A DNA stretch of 64,000 nt from Oceanobacillus neutriphilus (GCF_014645515.1 NZ_BMLW01000017.1:19976-83975); one strand, 5' to 3'; positions 8,764 to 18,158 are shown, counted from the first letter of the stretch. The notes: generated from the sequence alone by a model not told the origin. Made by a program: numbers and translations.

Positions 8764-9539
8764 AGAACATATGGACACTGACTTCATTCGAGTTTAAACG
8801 CATGCTGACGTCCAAAATGCTGCTTGTTTATACACTTATTTATGCTGCGATGTATGTTTTAACAGGTGTTATTTTTAAGGTTTACGGTGCGGGAAAAACA
8901 GTAGTTGCCGGTTATGGTCAATCATTTCCTGTGGAAATGCTCCAAGCTGGTATTACATTTACAGCTGTTTTTGTTGCCATTTATGTCGGAGAGATCTTAA
9001 TACAGGAACGAAATAACGGGACAATCAAATTTGTTCTTTTACGTTCTGTTTCCAGATTTCAATATTATATATCGAGAATTATATCAATCTTTTTATTTTC
9101 ACTTCTTTTAACATTTATCATTATTTTAATAGGTTATGTCGTTGGCCTTCTGTTCTTTGGTTGGGGAGATACGTTTGTTTTTTATTCTGTAACTACGAGT
9201 GGTTGGCAGGGTATAGGAGTTACGGTTTTAGCCGGGTTAGCCTTTGCTTTTGCTTATTTTATTTTTGGTTTAATCGCTTTATTGGTTTCGCAGGTTATTC
9301 AGCGAATTGCTACTTTAGCTATGCTGATGGGATTGTCTACGCTGGTCGGACAATATATCGTTATCTATGATCAAATAAAACAATATGTGATTTATGAGCA
9401 CTTATTATTTTTCCATATTAATCTATTTGAAAAGTCTATTTCCTACAGTGTCACCAGCTTCGGTATACTCGTTGGTTATCTTATCGTACTTGGAACAGCA
9501 GGCTGTTTTCTGTTTAAAAAACAGGATTTATATGTATAA
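8760..9539 (+). CDS. ABC-2 type permease, module 1 first subunit
   Basis: The 259-residue membrane protein has about six hydrophobic helices (around residues 17-37, 55-80, 103-128, 144-168, 176-200 and 230-250). The loop VGEILIQERNNGTIKFVLLRSVSR is the cytosolic coupling region common to ABC-2 permeases of antibiotic export and immunity systems. Its start overlaps the ATPase stop codon, so expression is coupled. It probably pairs with the following permease to form a heterodimeric membrane domain. Confidence 0.85.
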   Translation: MKNIWTLTSFEFKRMLTSKMLLVYTLIYAAMYVLTGVIFKVYGAGKTVVAGYGQSFPVEMLQAGITFTAVFVAIYVGEILIQERNNGTIKFVLLRSVSRFQYYISRIISIFLFSLLLTFIIILIGYVVGLLFFGWGDTFVFYSVTTSGWQGIGVTVLAGLAFAFAYFIFGLIALLVSQVIQRIATLAMLMGLSTLVGQYIVIYDQIKQYVIYEHLLFFHINLFEKSISYSVTSFGILVGYLIVLGTAGCFLFKKQDLYV

Positions 9540-9551
9540 AGGAGGGTGTAC

Positions 9552-10265
9552 ATGATTCAACAAGTAAAACATGACATATTTTATGTGCTTTATAACCGGA
9601 AATATCGGTTATTGATATTACTTACTATTTTATTAACAGCAGGTTTAACTATTTACACGGCGGTAAATACGAATGCAGGAGAAGATATTCTCATTCTGGT
9701 GTTTGGAAGCTTCAGGCAAATGTATTGGATAATCTGTGCCTATTTCATTGCTGATTTGCTGTCAACAGACTATCACTCGCAGACATTTAAAAACATTATC
9801 CCTAAATTATCCATCCGCAATCATTATTATTTATCAAAAATAATCGTTGCGACATTATTAGGAATAGTTATCTTATTAATACACGTTGTAACGAGCTGGC
9901 TCACAATTGGTTCTCTTGCAGCAGGAATCGAATTAAATTATTTCAACCTCTCCTATTTTTTATGTGGAGCTCTTCTTTCTCTTCTTTTCTATTCATCCAT
10001 GCTGGCTTTTGTTATAGCTATTTCCGGAAAAGAAACCGTCACAATTGGCGTGGCATTGGGACTTATACTCTTGCAGGCGTTGATGGAGGGCCTTGACCCT
10101 GTGGTTTCAGCTCATTTTCCAACCATGTACGTCAGCACTTTACATGATCTTGTTTCAGCGAATCTGTTAACAGGTATTATTTCGATTAGCTGCTATCTTA
10201 TTTTCACTTTCCTATTATTTATTGGTACGATAAAGATATTTAGTAAACAAGATTTATTTACTTAG
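9552..10265 (+). CDS. ABC-2 type permease, module 1 second subunit
   Basis: The 237-residue polytopic protein begins MIQQVKHDIFYVLYNRKYR. The ATG at 9552 follows GGAGG by six bases; the GTG at 9546 is too close to that site. About six membrane helices are visible. The cytosolic loop LLSTDYHSQTFKNIIPKLSIR matches the coupling loop of the preceding permease in position. The overall arrangement resembles BcrB or NisEG-type subunits. It lies 12 bases after the first permease in one transcription unit. Confidence 0.83.
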   Translation: MIQQVKHDIFYVLYNRKYRLLILLTILLTAGLTIYTAVNTNAGEDILILVFGSFRQMYWIICAYFIADLLSTDYHSQTFKNIIPKLSIRNHYYLSKIIVATLLGIVILLIHVVTSWLTIGSLAAGIELNYFNLSYFLCGALLSLLFYSSMLAFVIAISGKETVTIGVALGLILLQALMEGLDPVVSAHFPTMYVSTLHDLVSANLLTGIISISCYLIFTFLLFIGTIKIFSKQDLFT

Positions 10266-10274
10266 GAGGTACCA

Positions 10275-10964
10275 ATGGAGCTGAAAAGAATACTTGTAGT
10301 AGAAGATGATGTAGATTTAGCTAAAATGATGGAAAATTATTTAACTAGAGAAAACTATGATGTGTTGATTTGCCAGCAGGGGGATCAAGCCCTGCATGTT
10401 GTCAAACAGTATCAACCAGATATGGTTTTACTAGATTTAATGTTACCAGGACTGGAGGGGCTGGAGATACTAAAGCAAATAAGGGCGTTCTCTGTAGTGC
10501 CTGTCATTATTATCAGTGCAAAAGAAACAGAGGTGGATCGAGTGCTTGGGTTAAAAATTGGATCTGATGATTATATGACAAAGCCGTTCTCGATTAAAGA
10601 ACTCGTTGCAAGGGTGGAAGCATTATTCAGACGTTTTGAATATGCTTCTTTCCCCTCTCCTTCCAGTGACATTATTGCATTTGATGATGTTATTATTGAC
10701 CTGTCTTCGAGAATGGTAACAAAGGACGGCGTGCTTGTTAACCTGACCATGAAAGAATTTGATTTGCTCGCATTCTTAGCACAATCTTCTAATCAGGCTT
10801 TCCGCAAAGAACAACTCTATGACAACGTTTGGGGAATACATGAATATGGAGATATCAATACAGTTACGATTCATATACAAAAAATCAGAGAAAAGCTGGG
10901 GAACAGCAGCTACATCACTACTTTACGCGGAGTAGGCTATCGTTTCGACGGTGAAATACAATGA
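10275..10964 (+). CDS. OmpR-family response regulator, module 1
   Basis: The 229-residue protein has a receiver domain with the acidic pair E10/D11, phosphoacceptor D54 (VLLDLMLPG), the conserved T/S position (IIISAKE) and K104-region (MTKPFS). A C-terminal winged-helix trans_reg_C domain follows (NLTMKEFDLLAFLA and VTIHIQKIREKLG, ending TLRGVGYRF). AGGAGGT sits just before the ATG. It overlaps the kinase start by four bases. The expected target is the promoter upstream of the ABC genes, as in Bce- and lantibiotic-type loops. Confidence 0.93.
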   Translation: MELKRILVVEDDVDLAKMMENYLTRENYDVLICQQGDQALHVVKQYQPDMVLLDLMLPGLEGLEILKQIRAFSVVPVIIISAKETEVDRVLGLKIGSDDYMTKPFSIKELVARVEALFRRFEYASFPSPSSDIIAFDDVIIDLSSRMVTKDGVLVNLTMKEFDLLAFLAQSSNQAFRKEQLYDNVWGIHEYGDINTVTIHIQKIREKLGNSSYITTLRGVGYRFDGEIQ

Positions 10965-11983
10965 AGCAGAGTATTGTAAAAGAACTTATTTGGATGTGTA
11001 TCATCACTGCTTGTATACCGCTGCTTATTTCTTTTATGATGGCACAATCAAATATTATTTTTATTATTATCCTGATAACAACCTTGCCTTTTTTTCTATT
11101 CTCTTTTTGGATGATTACCTATGTTAGAAAACGAATGATTGCTCCTCTATCTATTTTAGCTGAGGAAGCTCAAAAAATTTCTCAAGGAAACTTATCACAT
11201 CGGATATCATACAAAAAAGATGATGAGTTTAACCGCTTTATCACTGCTTTTGACCAGATGAGAAATACATTACATCTGCAAGAGCAGCGGCAGCAATCCT
11301 TTGAAAAGGAACGTAAACATTTTATCGACAGCATTTCCCATGATTTAAAAACACCGATTGCCTCGATTTCCGCTTATATTGAAGCTTTACAGGATGGTAT
11401 GGCAGAGAGCCCGGAGGAAGAGCAGCTTTACCTGCAAGTCATTCAAAAAAAGGTTCATGTATTAAATGACCTTTCCACCCAATTAAGCTTAAGCTATGAA
11501 ACACCGGACACCATTCATTTGGAAACCCAATCAATCAACTGCTATGAATGGACAGTGGACTGGCTGGAAAATATTCTTGTGGAATGCCAGACAATGGGTA
11601 TACATGCCCAATTAGAAAATCAACTTAACAGCAAGAATGCTTCCAGTTTCAGCATCGATATTTATCAGCTGGACCGGGCGCTGCAAAATATTCTTAACAA
11701 TGCCTACCGATATGCGAAAGAGTTTTTGTCGATTAAAACAATTCTTGACGCTTCTTCTTTTAAAATACAAATTGCAAATGATGGAGCCCGCCTTCATAAC
11801 ACACATATCCATAGGATTTTTGAACGGTTTTATACGGAAGAGCTGCACAATGCAGATGGTCATCTGGGTTTAGGGCTTTATATAACAGATACACTGGTCC
11901 AGGCGATGGATGGGAAAATAACAGCAGCAGTGACAGATGGCCGGATATATTTCGAAATTACTTTTCCAATTGTAAGGATTTAA
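10961..11983 (+). CDS. Intramembrane-sensing histidine kinase, module 1
   Basis: The 340-residue kinase has two N-terminal helices (about 10-27 and 32-54) separated by only a few residues, so it lacks a real extracellular domain, like BceS-type kinases that sense through a transporter. A HAMP segment follows (to about 110), then the H-box SISHDLKTP with H127, N-box NILNNAYRYA, F-box IFERFY and G2 box GLGLYI. The G1 box reads NDGARL and lacks the second glycine of DxGxG. The gene ends the operon and is followed by a strong terminator. Confidence 0.9.
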   Translation: MKQSIVKELIWMCIITACIPLLISFMMAQSNIIFIIILITTLPFFLFSFWMITYVRKRMIAPLSILAEEAQKISQGNLSHRISYKKDDEFNRFITAFDQMRNTLHLQEQRQQSFEKERKHFIDSISHDLKTPIASISAYIEALQDGMAESPEEEQLYLQVIQKKVHVLNDLSTQLSLSYETPDTIHLETQSINCYEWTVDWLENILVECQTMGIHAQLENQLNSKNASSFSIDIYQLDRALQNILNNAYRYAKEFLSIKTILDASSFKIQIANDGARLHNTHIHRIFERFYTEELHNADGHLGLGLYITDTLVQAMDGKITAAVTDGRIYFEITFPIVRI

Positions 11984-12014
11984 TCTGATTCAGTAATTCC
12001 TGTTTGGTATAGAG

Positions 12015-12049
12015 AAAAGCATTCGAAAGAAAATCCTTTGAATGCTTTT
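12015..12049. terminator. Bidirectional terminator between modules 1 and 2
   Basis: AAAAGCATTC and GAATGCTTTT arms enclose an A/T-rich loop, giving T-runs on both strands. It separates two convergent sensor-kinase genes. Confidence 0.85.
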
Positions 12050-12158
12050 ACCTTTTTATAAACAAAATATTGACTATCTTTTGGATGTATTTTGTTTATA
12101 TAACCCTCTATCCCATTAGTTATAACAAACGCTTGCATTTAAAAACAGCCTGGCTCTA

Positions 12159-13562
12159 TCATTCAGCTATTGGCAATACCATCCGCACAGCCAAACCGCC
12201 ATAATGACTCTGCTCAATAACAACTTCCCCGCCATGTGAAGAAATAATCTGCTTCACAATTAAGAGTCCCAGGCCATGCCTTAGCTCCCCGGAAGAATTA
12301 CTGCCAAGCATATAGTGCGGTGTATTATTTAGGTGCTGAATTTGTTCCTTTGTTGCCCCTATTCCATTATCCTCTACCGAAATAACACATTTACTTTCTC
12401 CTATATCAATAGACAGGTAAATAGTACATCCATCCTCATTATGATTCATGCAATTTTGAATCAGATTGCTGATTGCCCTTTTCAGTAAGGATTTATCTGC
12501 TGGAATAACACAAACAGATACCTGTTCATCCGCAGTCCATTCTACCGGATATTTTCCTTCGAGATCGATATTCATAAATTCCACTGCTACTTCTCTTACA
12601 GCAGCAACCAAATTTTCGTCCTTTAAATGAATCGGCTGCATATTATATTCCAGCTTCGATGCTAAATTCAAATCATCGATAAGCTGTTTCATTTTTTCGC
12701 TTTGTTTTCGAATGACTGTTATTTTTTGCCTGGATTCTTGATCCAGTTTATCTTCCTCTTCCAGTTGACCGACATAGCCCATTACCATGGACAAAGGAGT
12801 TCGTATATCATGTGAAACACCGGCAATCCAATTCGATCGTGCTTCTTCCTTTCTTTTCAGCATCCGCTGCTGCGATTGTAAAATAGCAGAGGTCTGATTA
12901 ATATTTGCTGCCAATTCAGATAAAGCACCCTTCTCTTTCACATTAACCATCTCTTTTTTCGGCAGATATTGAATTCCCTCTACAATCGGGCCGACAGATT
13001 TCAAGAACTTGTAGTTAGTCGCCATATAGATGATGAAAATAAGAGCAATATTACATATAACAAGGATAAGCAGGGTTATCGGTATATTTTTGATAAATTG
13101 ATAATCCCAGCCCGGCTGCATGTACTTCCAATAGCTGTCTTTTGGAAACCCTACTACTATCAATCCGTCTTCTGCCTCTCCAGTAAAAGTAGGATAGCCA
13201 TCCATATATCCTCTAGTCAAGGAAGCGATATCAGATAATGTATACTCTTTTGGAATATTTTCCGGCAGATCATCCGAATTCCAAATCACTTTTCCGGAGG
13301 TATCATCAATAAGCACGGCCCAGGCTTGCTCTTCTTTTAATTTTACTTTCATTTCTTCCGATAATGTATAGCTCCCGTTTTCCTGTTGAATTGCTTCAGC
13401 GGAATCTTTCGCTACCTGCCATGGAGAGATACCTGCACCCTCCTTTATTGCAAAAATAGAGATAAATAACAAATTCAGTACAGCTAAAATAACGGTACTC
13501 ATCATCAGTAACCCAAGAAATCGCATGGATAATTTGGAGATGCTTTTCAGCTCGCTTTTCAT
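12159..13562 (-). CDS. Sensor histidine kinase with extracellular domain, module 2
   Basis: The 467-residue kinase has a first transmembrane helix (about 14-38), an extracellular domain of about 115 residues, a second helix (about 159-182), a HAMP-like linker, the H-box GVSHDIRTPLS with H251, N-box NLIQNCMNH, G1 box VEDNGIGA and G2 box HGLGLLIV. This layout resembles SpaK/NisK-like or VanS-like kinases. The ATG at 13562 lies one base after the regulator stop, and GGAGG inside the regulator's last codons serves as ribosome binding site, so translation is coupled. The ligand is unknown. Confidence 0.9.
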   Translation of the reverse strand: MKSELKSISKLSMRFLGLLMMSTVILAVLNLLFISIFAIKEGAGISPWQVAKDSAEAIQQENGSYTLSEEMKVKLKEEQAWAVLIDDTSGKVIWNSDDLPENIPKEYTLSDIASLTRGYMDGYPTFTGEAEDGLIVVGFPKDSYWKYMQPGWDYQFIKNIPITLLILVICNIALIFIIYMATNYKFLKSVGPIVEGIQYLPKKEMVNVKEKGALSELAANINQTSAILQSQQRMLKRKEEARSNWIAGVSHDIRTPLSMVMGYVGQLEEEDKLDQESRQKITVIRKQSEKMKQLIDDLNLASKLEYNMQPIHLKDENLVAAVREVAVEFMNIDLEGKYPVEWTADEQVSVCVIPADKSLLKRAISNLIQNCMNHNEDGCTIYLSIDIGESKCVISVEDNGIGATKEQIQHLNNTPHYMLGSNSSGELRHGLGLLIVKQIISSHGGEVVIEQSHYGGLAVRMVLPIAE

Positions 13563-13563
13563 C

Positions 13564-14262
13564 TCAGTGTTCCTCCACAATTAACTTATATCCCAATCCT
13601 TTCACCGTTAAAAGTGATACAGGCTTAGAAGGATTTTCTTCTATCTTTTCCCGGATGCGCCGAATGTGTGCCATTAACGAATTTTCATAGCCGAATGGAT
13701 TCTCTCCCCAGGCAGCTTCACACAGCGCATCAATTGTCACAATACGTCCAGCCTGACGATACAAAGCTGACAGGAGCTCGAATTCTTTAGCTGTAAGCGG
13801 GATATCCTCCCCTTCTTTTACGACGGCTGCACGTTCAAAATCAATTTCACAGTGATTCAAATTAACTTTGGGGTTTTCCCCTTTGTAGCTTCGCCGCAGA
13901 ATGGCCATGATCCGAAAAATTAACTCCTTTGGCAGAAAAGGTTTCACTAAATAATCATCAGCCCCTGAATCAAATCCTGCAAATTTATCCTCGTCCTCTC
14001 CTCGTGCAGTGAGAAAAAGAACCGGGTAATCCGCCATTTCCCGTAAGTGTTTTAACAGAGCGAATCCATCTCCATCGGGCAGCATCACATCCAAAATGGC
14101 GAATTCCGGTTTATAGTCGTTTGCCACTGTAATTGCTTCTTTCATTGTCTCTGCCGTGCGTATATGTTGAAAACCATTGTTCTTTAAAATAGAAATTACC
14201 ATTTCTAATAATGCAGCTTCATCATCCACCAGTAAAATTCGTTTTTGTTTGATATAATCCAT
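13564..14262 (-). CDS. OmpR-family response regulator, module 2
   Basis: The 232-residue protein has a receiver domain with D13/D14, phosphoacceptor D58 (FAILDVMLPDG), a T position in FLTARG and a conserved K in YLVKPF. A winged-helix output domain follows (LTAKEFELLSALY, SLMAHIRRIREKI, TVKGLGYKL). It is divergent from the ABC genes, which start 155 bases away across an intergenic region with three phased 11-bp repeats, the probable binding site. Confidence 0.93.
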   Translation of the reverse strand: MDYIKQKRILLVDDEAALLEMVISILKNNGFQHIRTAETMKEAITVANDYKPEFAILDVMLPDGDGFALLKHLREMADYPVLFLTARGEDEDKFAGFDSGADDYLVKPFLPKELIFRIMAILRRSYKGENPKVNLNHCEIDFERAAVVKEGEDIPLTAKEFELLSALYRQAGRIVTIDALCEAAWGENPFGYENSLMAHIRRIREKIEENPSKPVSLLTVKGLGYKLIVEEH

Positions 14263-14340
14263 ATTTATTCACCCTCTTTATACCTGTATTATGTATTATA
14301 GTACATTATCATCAAGTTCCGGTTCCTTTTTTGAAAATAT

Positions 14341-14373
14341 AAGGGAATTGTAAGGTAACGAGAAGGGTAATGT
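14341..14373 (+). promoter_or_regulatory. Three tandem 11-bp repeats, likely response-regulator operator
   Basis: AAGGGAATTGT (14341-14351), AAGGTAACGAG (14352-14362) and AAGGGTAATGT (14363-14373) follow each other exactly, each starting AAGG. An 11-bp phase puts them on one face of the helix. OmpR-type lantibiotic regulators such as SpaR bind direct repeats of about this period near the -35. The site lies between the divergent regulator and the transporter genes. Confidence 0.55.
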
Positions 14374-14416
14374 CAGCTGAGAACGATATGCTGAGATTAT
14401 CAACAGAAAGGAGAAC

Positions 14417-15178
14417 ATGCAAATGAATATTATCGAAACAAAAAATTTAACAAAGCGCTATGGCGATTTTCATGCTGTTTCAGAAGTAAATCTTCATATT
14501 AAAAGAGGGAGTGTCTACGGTTTCCTGGGTCCAAATGGCGCCGGCAAATCAACGGCGATGAAAATGCTGCTCGGCTTAACAAGACCGACAAGCGGAAGTT
14601 TTACTATCAATGGGAAAACGTATCCTGAAAACCGGATTGCTATTTTAAAAAATATTGGTTCATTTATTGAGGGCCCCGCCTTTTATGGCAATCTTACCGG
14701 GGAAGAAAACCTGGAAATTGTCCAGAGAATCTTAGGTTTGCCCAGCTCTGCTGTCTCCGAAGCTTTGGAAATTACAGGGCTCACAAAAGCAAAGAAAAAA
14801 CTGGCAAAGAAATATTCACTCGGAATGAAACAGAGGCTGGGACTGGCCAGCGCCTTAATTGGCAAGCCTTCTATCCTTATTCTTGATGAGCCGACAAACG
14901 GACTGGATCCGGTCGGTATTCATGAGATTCGCAGTCTGATCCGTTCGTTGCCGGAAAAATTTGATTGTACGGTGCTGGTTTCTTCACATTTACTGTCAGA
15001 AATTGAATTAATGGCTGACAATATCGGCATCCTCAATCAGGGAAAATTGCTGTTTGAGGGGCAGCTTGAGGAATTAAAGGATAAAGCTGTGAAACTGGGT
15101 TATCCGGTTGACCATTTGGAGGATACCTTTTTGGCTATGATTGACGCTGATAATAAAGAGCGAGGGAATTTACAATGA
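14417..15178 (+). CDS. Lantibiotic-protection type ABC ATPase, module 2
   Basis: The 253-residue ATPase has Walker A GPNGAGKST, the family pattern IEGPAFYGNLTGEENL, signature SLGMKQRLGLA, Walker B ILILDEPTNGLDP and H-loop VSSHLL. It resembles MutF/SpaF-like immunity ATPases. AAAGGAG precedes the ATG at 14417. Its stop overlaps the permease start by four bases. With the divergent two-component system it forms a classic inducible peptide-resistance unit. No lantibiotic precursor or modification gene lies nearby, so resistance to external peptides is more likely than self-immunity. Confidence 0.9.
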   Translation: MQMNIIETKNLTKRYGDFHAVSEVNLHIKRGSVYGFLGPNGAGKSTAMKMLLGLTRPTSGSFTINGKTYPENRIAILKNIGSFIEGPAFYGNLTGEENLEIVQRILGLPSSAVSEALEITGLTKAKKKLAKKYSLGMKQRLGLASALIGKPSILILDEPTNGLDPVGIHEIRSLIRSLPEKFDCTVLVSSHLLSEIELMADNIGILNQGKLLFEGQLEELKDKAVKLGYPVDHLEDTFLAMIDADNKERGNLQ

Positions 15179-15903
15179 TGCTTACGATGGAATGGAAAAA
15201 GCGGAAACGAACAGGATTTATACTGACATTTTTATTCGGAGCTATTTTAGCCGGCTGTGTACCAATCTTAAATATGGCCTTTCGTTCACAGTTGTATACG
15301 GGAATGGATGGTTCCCCGCTTCAGATACTGTTAGAGGGAAACTGGCAGATGGTTGGACTAATAAATGTTTCCCTTATCGTGGTGGGTGCGGGCATTCTTT
15401 ATAATACAGAGTATATCCATAATGCGATACAAAAAATGCAGTCACTGCCCTTAAAAGAAGGAAATATATTTTTTTCCAAATTTTTGATCATAAGTATGGC
15501 ATGCTTGGGAGTTCTTGTGATAGAGGCTGCAGCGCTTGTATTTAGTTCTGCCTACTGGTTCTCTGGTGATTCATCAGCGTTTACCATGGAATGGTTGAAA
15601 AATATCGGCTACTTTTTTATTTTGAGCTTACCGGCAGTTGCACTGGCTTTAATGATTGCCTCCTTCTTCCGTAATATGTGGATTGCATTTGGAATCAATG
15701 TTATCGGCATTTTTTTGGCAATCACGCCGTTGTCGAATCAAAGTATGATCATAGCATCCTTTCCATTTAAATTACCCTTTCAAATACTTGATACTCCTGC
15801 TGTTGCTGCAGCGGATACATTTATTTGGATTGCGTTAACAGAAACCATATTGCTTTTGCTGATTCAAAGAGCAGCTGTAAACATAAGGAGGATTTTTGTA
15901 TGA
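15175..15903 (+). CDS. Lantibiotic-protection ABC permease, MutE/EpiE-like
   Basis: The 242-residue protein has about six membrane helices. After a short basic N-terminus (MLTMEWKKRKRTGFI), the loop YNTEYIHNAIQKMQSLPLKEGNI matches the cytosolic coupling segment of MutE-type subunits. Start and stop both overlap neighbours (ATGATG at 15175, ATGA at 15900), so all three transporter subunits are translationally coupled. Confidence 0.85.
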   Translation: MMLTMEWKKRKRTGFILTFLFGAILAGCVPILNMAFRSQLYTGMDGSPLQILLEGNWQMVGLINVSLIVVGAGILYNTEYIHNAIQKMQSLPLKEGNIFFSKFLIISMACLGVLVIEAAALVFSSAYWFSGDSSAFTMEWLKNIGYFFILSLPAVALALMIASFFRNMWIAFGINVIGIFLAITPLSNQSMIIASFPFKLPFQILDTPAVAAADTFIWIALTETILLLLIQRAAVNIRRIFV

Positions 15904-16652
15904 ATTTTTTTGATGCGATACGAGTGGAAAGGAAGAAAATCCATCGTTCTAAAATTGTATTAATTTTGGTTCTGGCGGCTATCGTCCTTTGGGTTCCATC
16001 GATGTTTAACATGGAAATGAATCTGGATATGCAAGCCGGTGATCCCCCTCCTGAAAATAATTTCTTTGTTCAAGGGTTTCTGTTGTTTGCATGGTTTTTA
16101 TTTCCTGCCGGCATGGTTGTTGCAACAGTGATGATTCGACAGCTGGAGCAAGGAAATAATGGCATATCAAAAATGTTATCCCTGCCTGTCCATCCAGCTA
16201 TGCTCAGCCTGGCTAAATTTATTATACTGGTTTTCCTTGCAGCTTTATTTATCTTAATAACTATCGGAGTCTATTATATTGCTGCTGCAGTTGGAACGGT
16301 TATCCATCATTATAATTTTATGCTAGCTCCATTGTTTGTATTTAAGGTAGCGGCCTTCTTTTTCCTGGCGGCTATACCAATGCTTTCTGTATTCTGGATG
16401 CTGTCTGTCTGCATTCAGACACCTATTTTTGCTGCAGGACTCGGACTGGCTTCTGTCGTTCCATCTGTATTAATGATTAATACGAAACTTTGGTTTATTT
16501 ATCCGATGTGCTACCCGTTTTACGTAATAACCGCCAAATACATTTCGACAGCCCAGGTCAATCTCTTTCCATGGATACCTGTTGCAGTTGGAATTACAAT
16601 TGTTTGTTTAGCCATTTCCTGTATCTTTTTTGGAAAAGCGGAAAGGAGGTAG
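15900..16652 (+). CDS. Lantibiotic-protection ABC permease, MutG-like
   Basis: The 250-residue polytopic subunit begins MNFFDAIRVERKKIHRSK. The ATG at 15900 follows AAGGAGG at good spacing and overlaps the previous stop; a longer reading from 15825 lies inside the upstream gene. About six helices are visible, with the coupling loop IRQLEQGNNGISKMLSLPVH. It would form the heteromeric channel with the MutE-like subunit. Confidence 0.85.
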   Translation: MNFFDAIRVERKKIHRSKIVLILVLAAIVLWVPSMFNMEMNLDMQAGDPPPENNFFVQGFLLFAWFLFPAGMVVATVMIRQLEQGNNGISKMLSLPVHPAMLSLAKFIILVFLAALFILITIGVYYIAAAVGTVIHHYNFMLAPLFVFKVAAFFFLAAIPMLSVFWMLSVCIQTPIFAAGLGLASVVPSVLMINTKLWFIYPMCYPFYVITAKYISTAQVNLFPWIPVAVGITIVCLAISCIFFGKAERR

Positions 16653-16660
16653 GATTATAA

Positions 16661-16933
16661 ATGAAAAATGCTTTTATAAGCATTTGTACAATCATGCTGT
16701 TTATCCCCTGGACAATTCTAATTCTCAGGACAAATGATTGGGCACTTGAATCACCAACAGCTGAAATTATGATTTTATCCTATGCTGCATTTATGGTTTT
16801 CAGCGGTATTTTCACGATATTCACCTATCTTAAAATAGATAAGGGAGCCTTGGTGAAAATTTGTCTGGTAATCAATTGTTTATATGCTTTTATCGGAGCA
16901 GCAGCAATCTTTCTTATTGTTGCTCCTTCTTAG
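16661..16933 (+). CDS. Small three-helix membrane protein of module 2
   Basis: The 90-residue protein is almost entirely hydrophobic, with three predicted helices (about 3-23, 33-55 and 65-87). GGAGG sits nine to ten bases before the ATG and only eight bases separate it from the permease stop, so it belongs to the operon. I do not recognise a family. Small membrane proteins at the end of such operons may be accessory subunits; this is inference. Confidence 0.7.
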   Translation: MKNAFISICTIMLFIPWTILILRTNDWALESPTAEIMILSYAAFMVFSGIFTIFTYLKIDKGALVKICLVINCLYAFIGAAAIFLIVAPS

Positions 16934-17011
16934 CAGGAAACATATATTTTCTGCAATAGCGATTTTTATCTGAAGCATTTCTTACAAAAACAGATTATAA
17001 ATAGCAGTTCT

Positions 17012-17060
17012 AAAGAATAAAAATAGCAATGGAATGATAGTGTTGCTATTTTTATTCTTT
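17012..17060. terminator. Strong bidirectional terminator after module 2
   Basis: An 18-bp perfect stem (17012-17029 and 17043-17060) holds AAAGAATAAAAATAGCAA and its complement, rich in T on either strand. It ends the module 2 operon and the convergent serine hydrolase gene. Confidence 0.9.
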
Positions 17061-17120
17061 TAAAGCTTGAAAATTTCAAATATAGTTATCTGGCTAGCTT
17101 CTCTCATAATATAATGCTTT

Positions 17121-18158
17121 CTAAGAAAAAAGAGATTTATATATTTCTCCTATGATACCTTCCATTTGATGGACACCTAATTCTCCATTTGTCATGATCA
17201 CTGCACCTTTTCCCTGATACGGATATGCTGCCATCATACATTGAAAGCCTACACCCCAGCCAAGTGATGCAATTTCCAGCTTTTCTCCTGAACCTTCCAG
17301 AAACACTCCTAACCCAGCCCAGCTTTTGCCTCTTTGCGGAGTAATCATTTCTTTTGCTGCATTTTCCGACAGACCGATCTCACTTTTTCCTTTTGCAGCA
17401 TTTATTAATTCCAGTACTAATTTAGCTAAATCAAAAGAAGATGTCCATAATCCAGAAGCTGCCGGATAAGGATATATAGGGTATTTTTCATCTGTGAGTA
17501 CCCCATTTCTGTTATGTCCGCAAGAAAAATTATCGCTATCCAGGTTCAAACTGGCCATATCTAAATGGCTGTTTCCCATTCCAAGCGGTTCAAATACTTT
17601 CTCATTCATAACCTGATGAAAGGCTTTTGCGGTAACATCTTCTATCAATTGCTGAATAATACAGAAGCCTGCATCCGAATAGTGGAATTCACTTTCAGGT
17701 TCACACTTTAATTTAATAGGAACTCTACAATAAGGTGTTTCTCCTTCTAATAATGCAACTATAGAAGGAATGCCTGCTTGCGGATCCAGTTCAGAAAAGC
17801 TGTCTTCAGGATCTATAATTCCAGATTGATGACTTAATAAATTTCTTAATGTAACTTTCTGGTTTCCAGTAAAATCACTCTTTGGTACTTTCCAGGAGAT
17901 AAGTCTTTTATTTACGTCTTCATCTAAATGGAGAATTCCTTCATCTGACAGTTTCATAGCAAGGATGCCTGTTAAGAGCTTGCTGATGGAACAAGCATTA
18001 AAAATAGAATCATTATTTACTTCTCTATTACTTTCAGCTTCCAGCAAGCCTTTATTTACCGTTCTGCCGATTTGACCGTTCTCAAGCAATGTAATACTCA
18101 ACCCATTAACATGATAAAACTTCATCCGTTCTTCCAAGTCAATGTTTTTTAAATCCAA
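17121..18158 (-). CDS. Serine hydrolase of the class C beta-lactamase fold
   Basis: The 345-residue protein has the nucleophile motif S57-I-S-K60 (FNACSISKLLTG) and a YSDAGF motif where most relatives have YxN. The fold's LLSHQSGI and GLGVF steps are present. No signal peptide or lipobox is seen at the MDLKNIDLEERMKF start, so the enzyme is probably cytosolic, unlike penicillin-binding proteins. Relatives include esterases, D-aminopeptidases and peptide hydrolases; the substrate is unknown. It lies beside the peptide-resistance modules but is a separate transcription unit. Confidence 0.82.
   Translation of the reverse strand: MDLKNIDLEERMKFYHVNGLSITLLENGQIGRTVNKGLLEAESNREVNNDSIFNACSISKLLTGILAMKLSDEGILHLDEDVNKRLISWKVPKSDFTGNQKVTLRNLLSHQSGIIDPEDSFSELDPQAGIPSIVALLEGETPYCRVPIKLKCEPESEFHYSDAGFCIIQQLIEDVTAKAFHQVMNEKVFEPLGMGNSHLDMASLNLDSDNFSCGHNRNGVLTDEKYPIYPYPAASGLWTSSFDLAKLVLELINAAKGKSEIGLSENAAKEMITPQRGKSWAGLGVFLEGSGEKLEIASLGWGVGFQCMMAAYPYQGKGAVIMTNGELGVHQMEGIIGEIYKSLFS

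Noticed and set aside
14417..16933. Lantibiotic biosynthesis locus around the immunity transporter
   Set aside because: No LanB/C/M, LanT or precursor-like small ORF lies nearby, so only a resistance unit is supported.
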